Shown here: positions 59,880-64,000 of the stretch, piece by piece
How the letters are laid out: every line of letters begins with the position of its first letter
Position numbering within the stretch: position 1 is the first letter of the stretch
NCBI GenBank assembly: GCA_963736055.1
Contig: CAVTNM010000008.1
Coordinates: 1,054,001-1,118,000 of the forward strand
Length of the DNA stretch: 64,000 nt
Direction: 5' to 3'
From: AC-32 sp963736055
GTDB lineage: Bacteria > Actinomycetota > Thermoleophilia > Gaiellales > Gaiellaceae
Translations under genes and position numbers: made by a program
The notes under the pieces: generated by a model
The model's database searches: none
Told to the model about the DNA's origin: nothing
Seen by the model: the letters and a program-made list of their open reading frames with translations, nothing else

Positions 59880-60304
59880 GTCAGTACGGCCTCCTCGATT
59901 CTGGGATACGCGCCGCAGCGGCAGAGATTGCCGGCCATGGCGTGTCGGATGCGTTCGAGATCCGGCTCCGGCTCCGCCTCCACGAGCGCCGCGGCAGAGA
60001 CGATCTGCCCGGGCGTGCAGAAGCCGCACTGGAGCGCGTCGGTGCGGACGAATGCGTCGACGAGCGGGTGGTCGCGCAGGCCCTCGATCGTCGTCACCTC
60101 GCGGTCCCCGACGACGTGCACGAGCGTGATGCACGAGAGCACCGGCGTCCCGTCGAGCTGGACGGTGCAGGCACCGCAATGGCCCTCGCCGCAGGCGATC
60201 TTCGTGCCGGTCAGCCCGAGGTCCTCGCGCAGCGTCTCGGCCAGGGTGCGCCCGACGGCCGGGTCGACCTCGCGCACGGCACCGTTGACTTTCAGCCTAA
60301 ACAC
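59867..60304 (-). CDS. Molybdenum hydroxylase [2Fe-2S] subunit
   Basis: This 145-residue protein has the plant-type cluster motif CGEGHCGACTVQLDGTPVLSC and the second cluster CGFCTPGQIVSAAALVE with AGNLCRCGAYPRIEEAV. It is the CoxS/XdhC-type electron-transfer subunit. The GTG start overlaps the amidohydrolase stop by 8 bp, so all four genes form one operon. Confidence 0.96.
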   Translation of the reverse strand: MFRLKVNGAVREVDPAVGRTLAETLREDLGLTGTKIACGEGHCGACTVQLDGTPVLSCITLVHVVGDREVTTIEGLRDHPLVDAFVRTDALQCGFCTPGQIVSAAALVEAEPEPDLERIRHAMAGNLCRCGAYPRIEEAVLTWRD

Positions 60305-61448
60305 CTGACGTCACCGCAAGGATGTCCGCCAGGTGCACCAGCCGAAACGTCGTGCGGGTGACGACGCGCTGCTCGCCCTCGTCCTCCACCTCCGTCAGCG
60401 TCCGCCAGAGGTCGCGAGCCGCCGTCACGAGCTCGCGGATCCGCTCACGCTCGTCCGCGTGGCCGTCGCGGTCGGCGCAGGCGTTCAGCGCGAGCCCGAG
60501 CACGCCGATCGTGTCCGGCTGCCGGGTCCAGAGCAGAGGTGTCGCCATCGACAGGTACTGGTGGATCCGCGCGAACGCGATGGGCTGCTCGAACATCTTG
60601 CTGCCGCGCGGCGAGGTCGGCTCGAGCGGCGGCTCTCCGTCCGCGATCCGGCTCGCGTTTCCGGACAGCATCGCCCGGAGCTGCTCCTCGTCGAAGCCCG
60701 CCACCATCGCCGTGCGCAGCGCGATCAGCAGCGAGCTCGGCTGCTGCCCATATGGGTAGTCCGAGGCGTAGACGATCTGCTCGGGCGAGACGAGGTGGTA
60801 GAGGCTGAGCAGGTCGATCGGGCTCCAGACCGAGGTGTCGAAGAAGACGCCCGCCTTGCCGCCGAAGTGCGCGGCCAGCTCGGCGAGGTCGGCGATCCCG
60901 GCGTGGGCGATGATCAGCTGCGCCTCGGTGTACCGCTCGACGAGACGAGCCAGGTGGTCGGCGATCGGCGGCAGGCCGCGCCCGCCGTGGATGAGGATCG
61001 GCACGCGGCGCTCGGCGGCCAGCTCGAAGACCGGCGCCAGGCGCTCGTCGTTGAGCAGGAAGCGCTGGGCGCGCGGGTGCAGCTTGATCCCCCGTGCCCC
61101 CGCGTCGAGGGCGCGGTTGGCCTCCTCGATCGGCTCCTCGGCCAGATCGAGCCGCACGAAGGGGATCAGCCGGCCGCCGGAGCGCTCGGCGAAGGCAAGC
61201 GTGCGGTCGTTCGCCGCCCGGAAGGCCGGGTGCCTGTCGCGCTCGTCCATGCAGAACATGAACGCCCGCGAGATGCCGTAGCGCTCATGGATCTGTTCGA
61301 GATCCTCGTAGACCCCGCTGAAGCCGTCGATGTCGTTGCCGAGGTGCACGTGGGCATCGAAGATCTCGGCGCCGCCGGGAACCTCGCGCTCCAGCTCCTC
61401 GTCGTAGCCGGCGATCAGCGCCTGCGCCCGCCGGAGCACGTCGTCCAT
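60297..61448 (-). CDS. Amidohydrolase family protein
   Basis: The 383-residue protein has amidohydrolase-2 metal and catalytic motifs: FDAHVHLGNDIDGFSG, IKLHPRAQRFLLND, VPILIHGGRGLPP, LIIAHAGIADLAEL and VYASDYPYGQ with the catalytic Asp. Such enzymes hydrolyse or decarboxylate cyclic substrates. As first gene of the Mo-hydroxylase operon it may act on the product or precursor of the hydroxylation. ATG 61448 has TAGACT 7 nt upstream. Confidence 0.9.
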   Translation of the reverse strand: MDDVLRRAQALIAGYDEELEREVPGGAEIFDAHVHLGNDIDGFSGVYEDLEQIHERYGISRAFMFCMDERDRHPAFRAANDRTLAFAERSGGRLIPFVRLDLAEEPIEEANRALDAGARGIKLHPRAQRFLLNDERLAPVFELAAERRVPILIHGGRGLPPIADHLARLVERYTEAQLIIAHAGIADLAELAAHFGGKAGVFFDTSVWSPIDLLSLYHLVSPEQIVYASDYPYGQQPSSLLIALRTAMVAGFDEEQLRAMLSGNASRIADGEPPLEPTSPRGSKMFEQPIAFARIHQYLSMATPLLWTRQPDTIGVLGLALNACADRDGHADERERIRELVTAARDLWRTLTEVEDEGEQRVVTRTTFRLVHLADILAVTSGV

Positions 61449-61546
61449 CCGAGTGAGTCTACGTCTGCCGCGATGGCCGCCGCGCTTCGTCACCGGCTCG
61501 CCGTGTTGGTAAACCCAGTAGCACGGAGTAGCATCAAGCTGCCGTC

Positions 61547-62683
61547 GTGTCAGATGTATTGATCTATGCAGATTCGCTCCGCTCGCCGGAGATGCGGCAC
61601 GAGGTGCCGGTCGCGGTGCCGGACCCGTTCCTCTATGCCGAGCGGGGCGGCGAGCGGCATGTGGTCGCGAGCTCGTTCGAGCTGGACCGGGTCTCGCAGG
61701 TCGCTCCCGAGCTTCAGGTCATGCCGCTCGAGGAGTTCGGCGTCGACGACCTCTACGCGCAGGGCCTGACTCGCGACGAGATCGAGCTCGAGGTCGTGCT
61801 GCGGGCGGCCCGCAGGTTCGGGATCGAGGAGGCGGTCGTGCCGGCCACCTTCCCGCTCGAGCTCGCCGACCACCTGCGCGCAAACGGGATCCAGCTGTCC
61901 GCGGACCGCGAGGGCTTCGTCGCTCGGCGGCGGGTGAAGAACGACGCCGAGCTGGCCGGGATCCGGCGGGCCCAACGAGCAGCCGAGGCGGCGATGACCG
62001 CGGCGCGCGACCTCCTGCGGTCGGCCGAGCGCGACAACGGCAACCTCGTCCTCGACGGGGAGCCGCTCACGTGCGAGCGCATCAAGCTCGCGGTCGAGCA
62101 GGAGTTCACCGCGAACGGGGCCTTCGCCGACGAGTTCATCGTCTCGCACGGCGCACAGACCGCCGTCGGCCACGACATGGGCTCCGGCCCGATCGCGCCG
62201 GACGAGCCGGTCTGCCTCGATCTCTTCCCGCGCGACCGCGAGTCCGGCTGCTTCGCGGACATGACGAGGACGTTCGTCGTGGGCGAGCCGTCGGACGAGC
62301 TGCTCGAGTACCACCGTCTGTGCCGCGAGGCGCTCGACCGCTCGGTGGCCGCGGTGAAGCCGGGCGTCGCGGGGAGCGAGCTCAACCGCCTTTGCTGCGA
62401 GGTGTTCGAGGAGCACGGCTTCCCGACGCTCCTCTCGAAGCGGCCGGGCGAGGTGCTGAAGGACGGCTTCTACCACTCGCTCGGTCACGGCGTGGGGCTC
62501 GAGGTGCACGAACAGCCGACGCTCGGACGAGGCCCGGGCGAGCTCGTGGCGGGCGACGTGATCGCCATGGAGCCGGGGCTCTACCGCAACGGTTACGGCG
62601 GCTGCCGGCTCGAGGATCTCGTGCTCGTGACCGAGAAGGGCGCCGAGGTCCTGACCGAGTACCCGTACGACCTCGAGCCCTAG
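61547..62683 (+). CDS. M24 family metallopeptidase (Xaa-Pro aminopeptidase-like)
   Basis: The 378-residue protein has a creatinase-N-like domain (about 1-150) and an M24 pita-bread domain with metal ligands in VCLDLFPRDRESGCFADMTRTF (two Asp), LGHGVGLEVHEQP (His) and AMEPGLY and CRLEDLVLV (two Glu). It probably cleaves Xaa-Pro dipeptides or removes N-terminal residues. The GTG start is 98 bp from the divergent amidohydrolase. A TAGCAT hexamer lies about 12 nt upstream. Confidence 0.93.
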   Translation: MSDVLIYADSLRSPEMRHEVPVAVPDPFLYAERGGERHVVASSFELDRVSQVAPELQVMPLEEFGVDDLYAQGLTRDEIELEVVLRAARRFGIEEAVVPATFPLELADHLRANGIQLSADREGFVARRRVKNDAELAGIRRAQRAAEAAMTAARDLLRSAERDNGNLVLDGEPLTCERIKLAVEQEFTANGAFADEFIVSHGAQTAVGHDMGSGPIAPDEPVCLDLFPRDRESGCFADMTRTFVVGEPSDELLEYHRLCREALDRSVAAVKPGVAGSELNRLCCEVFEEHGFPTLLSKRPGEVLKDGFYHSLGHGVGLEVHEQPTLGRGPGELVAGDVIAMEPGLYRNGYGGCRLEDLVLVTEKGAEVLTEYPYDLEP

Positions 62684-62722
62684 GCGGTTCGAAGATGCCC
62701 ACGGTGGCATGCGCGGCCTAGG

Positions 62723-64000
62723 ATGGCGCAGTTGACGTCCACCGGTCCGGCAATCGAGACCATCCTGCTGGAGGAGCGGCGCTATGCGCCGTCTCCGGAG
62801 TTCGCCGCTCAGGCCAACGCGCAGCCGGAGATCTACGAGCGTGACTTCGAGGAGTTCTGGGAGACCGAGGGCCGGGAGCGGGTCTCGTGGTTCGAGGATT
62901 TCGACACCCTCTGCGACTGGGAGGCGCCGTACGCGAAGTGGTATGTCGGCGGCACGCTGAATGTCGCCTACAACTGCGTCGACCGGCACGTCGAGGCCGG
63001 CCGCGGCGACAAGGTCGCCTACTACTGGGAAGGCGAGCCGGAGGAGGAGCGGCGAGCGATCACGTTCGCCGACCTCCAGGGCGAGGTCGTCCGCTTCGCG
63101 AACGCGCTCAAGGAGCTCGGCGTCCAGAAGGGCACGCCGGTCGGCATCTACATGGGGATGGTCCCGGAGCTGCCGGTCGCGATGCTCGCGTGCGCCCGGC
63201 TCGGGGCGCCGCACACGGTCGTGTTCGGGGGCTTCTCCGCCGACGCGCTCTCGGACCGCCTGAACGACATGGGCTGCGAGCTACTGATCACCCAGGACGA
63301 GGGGCTCCGCAACGGCGGCAAGGTCCCGTTGAAGGCGAACGCGGACGCCGCGCTCGACGAATCGCCGGGCGTCGAGCACGCGATCGTCTTCCGCCGGACC
63401 GGTGGCGATGTCGGCTGGACCGAGGGCCGCGACCTCTGGTGGCACGAGCTCGTCGAGGGCAAGGCGTCGGACCCCGAGTCGTGCCCGTGCGAGCCGATGG
63501 ACGCGGAGGACCTGCTCTACCTGCTGTACACGAGCGGTACCACCGCAAAGCCGAAGGGGATCGTTCACACGACCGCCGGCTACCTCGTCGGCACCGCGAC
63601 GACTCACCACTACATCTTCGACGTCAAGCCCGACTCGGTGTACTGGTGCGCGGCCGACATCGGCTGGGTCACCGGGCACAGCTACATCGTCTACGGCCCG
63701 CTCTGCAACGGCACCACCGGCGTCATCTACGAGGGCGTCCCGAATTACCCGGACAAGGACCGCTGGTGGGCGATCGTCGAGCGCTACAAGGTGGACATCC
63801 TCTACACGGCGCCGACCGCGATCCGTACCCACATGAAGTGGGGCCCGGAGTACGCCGCCAAGCACGACCTCACCTCGCTGCGCCTGCTGGGCTCGGTCGG
63901 CGAGCCGATCAACCCGGAGGCCTGGGTCTGGTACCGGGAGCACATCGGCGGTGACCGCACGCCGGTCGTGGACACCTGGTGGCAGACGGAGACCGGGATG
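62723..64000 (+). CDS. acs: Acetyl-CoA synthetase, 3' end outside window
   Basis: The visible 426 residues start with a substrate-domain sequence (PEIYERDFEEFWETEGRERV) and contain the AMP-binding core: YLLYTSGTTAKPKGIVHTT, WCAADIGWVTGHSYIVYGPL, GVIYEGVPNYPD, and LRLLGSVGEPINPEAWVWY before DTWWQTETG at the window edge. This is acetyl-CoA synthetase (acetate to acetyl-CoA via acetyl-AMP). The ATG at 62723 precedes an in-frame TTG at 62732 that lies 7 nt after TAGGAT and may be the leaderless start. Confidence 0.95.
   Translation, partial: MAQLTSTGPAIETILLEERRYAPSPEFAAQANAQPEIYERDFEEFWETEGRERVSWFEDFDTLCDWEAPYAKWYVGGTLNVAYNCVDRHVEAGRGDKVAYYWEGEPEEERRAITFADLQGEVVRFANALKELGVQKGTPVGIYMGMVPELPVAMLACARLGAPHTVVFGGFSADALSDRLNDMGCELLITQDEGLRNGGKVPLKANADAALDESPGVEHAIVFRRTGGDVGWTEGRDLWWHELVEGKASDPESCPCEPMDAEDLLYLLYTSGTTAKPKGIVHTTAGYLVGTATTHHYIFDVKPDSVYWCAADIGWVTGHSYIVYGPLCNGTTGVIYEGVPNYPDKDRWWAIVERYKVDILYTAPTAIRTHMKWGPEYAAKHDLTSLRLLGSVGEPINPEAWVWYREHIGGDRTPVVDTWWQTETGM

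Overview
High-GC DNA with many GTG/TTG starts, leaderless-style promoters, an MprAB-like two-component system, a SigR/RsrA-like pair and short-overlap operons points to an actinobacterium (Actinomycetota). The gene content resembles uncultured soil Thermoleophilia more than Streptomyces or Mycobacterium, but that placement is an inference. Many genes are broken by single-base indels at simple GC-rich sites while their protein homology continues in the next frame. Most of these look like uncorrected sequencing insertions, so I annotate whole spans.

Layout. 1-5.3 kb: a membrane-lipid operon on the minus strand (FAD amine-oxidase-like protein, DUF1365, cyclopropane-synthase-like methyltransferase, acyltransferase, DUF1295), divergent from an acyl-CoA desaturase. 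5.3-9.6 kb: hydrolase, primary-like sigma factor, a secreted protein with 27-bp repeats, and a gene-poor stretch. 9.8-15.8 kb: tRNA-Arg(CCT), a PepD/HtrA-like protease, an MprAB-like two-component system, then a small anchored protein, ApbE flavin transferase, haem ferric-reductase-like protein and a secreted helical protein. 15.9-34 kb: XdhC, transporters, aminotransferase, ABC exporter, citrate synthase, PhzF, PfkB kinase with NCS1 permease, LysE, peptidase E, NAD-formate dehydrogenase, S9 peptidase, nitrilase, and a DUF1800-DUF1501-cupredoxin operon. 34-51 kb: a second HtrA protease and many small accessory genes (GNAT, cupins, methyltransferases, GFA proteins), including four 31-nt hairpin repeats at gene boundaries. 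51-56 kb: two ECF sigma/anti-sigma pairs and cell-wall genes. 56-61.5 kb: MocA-like protein plus a three-subunit molybdenum hydroxylase and an amidohydrolase. The window ends with an M24 peptidase and a truncated acetyl-CoA synthetase.

The strongest system-level signal is a two-component regulon. Direct repeats of a TCTCA/TCTTA core at exact 11-bp period lie in the protease/regulator intergenic region, before the small-protein/ApbE/ferric-reductase operon and before the secreted protein. In the last two the array ends at the same distance from the start codon. A second signal is the set of four 31-nt hairpins with a near-invariant 11-nt loop. A third is a recurrent TANNNT box 6-8 nt before start codons, which indicates widespread leaderless transcription.
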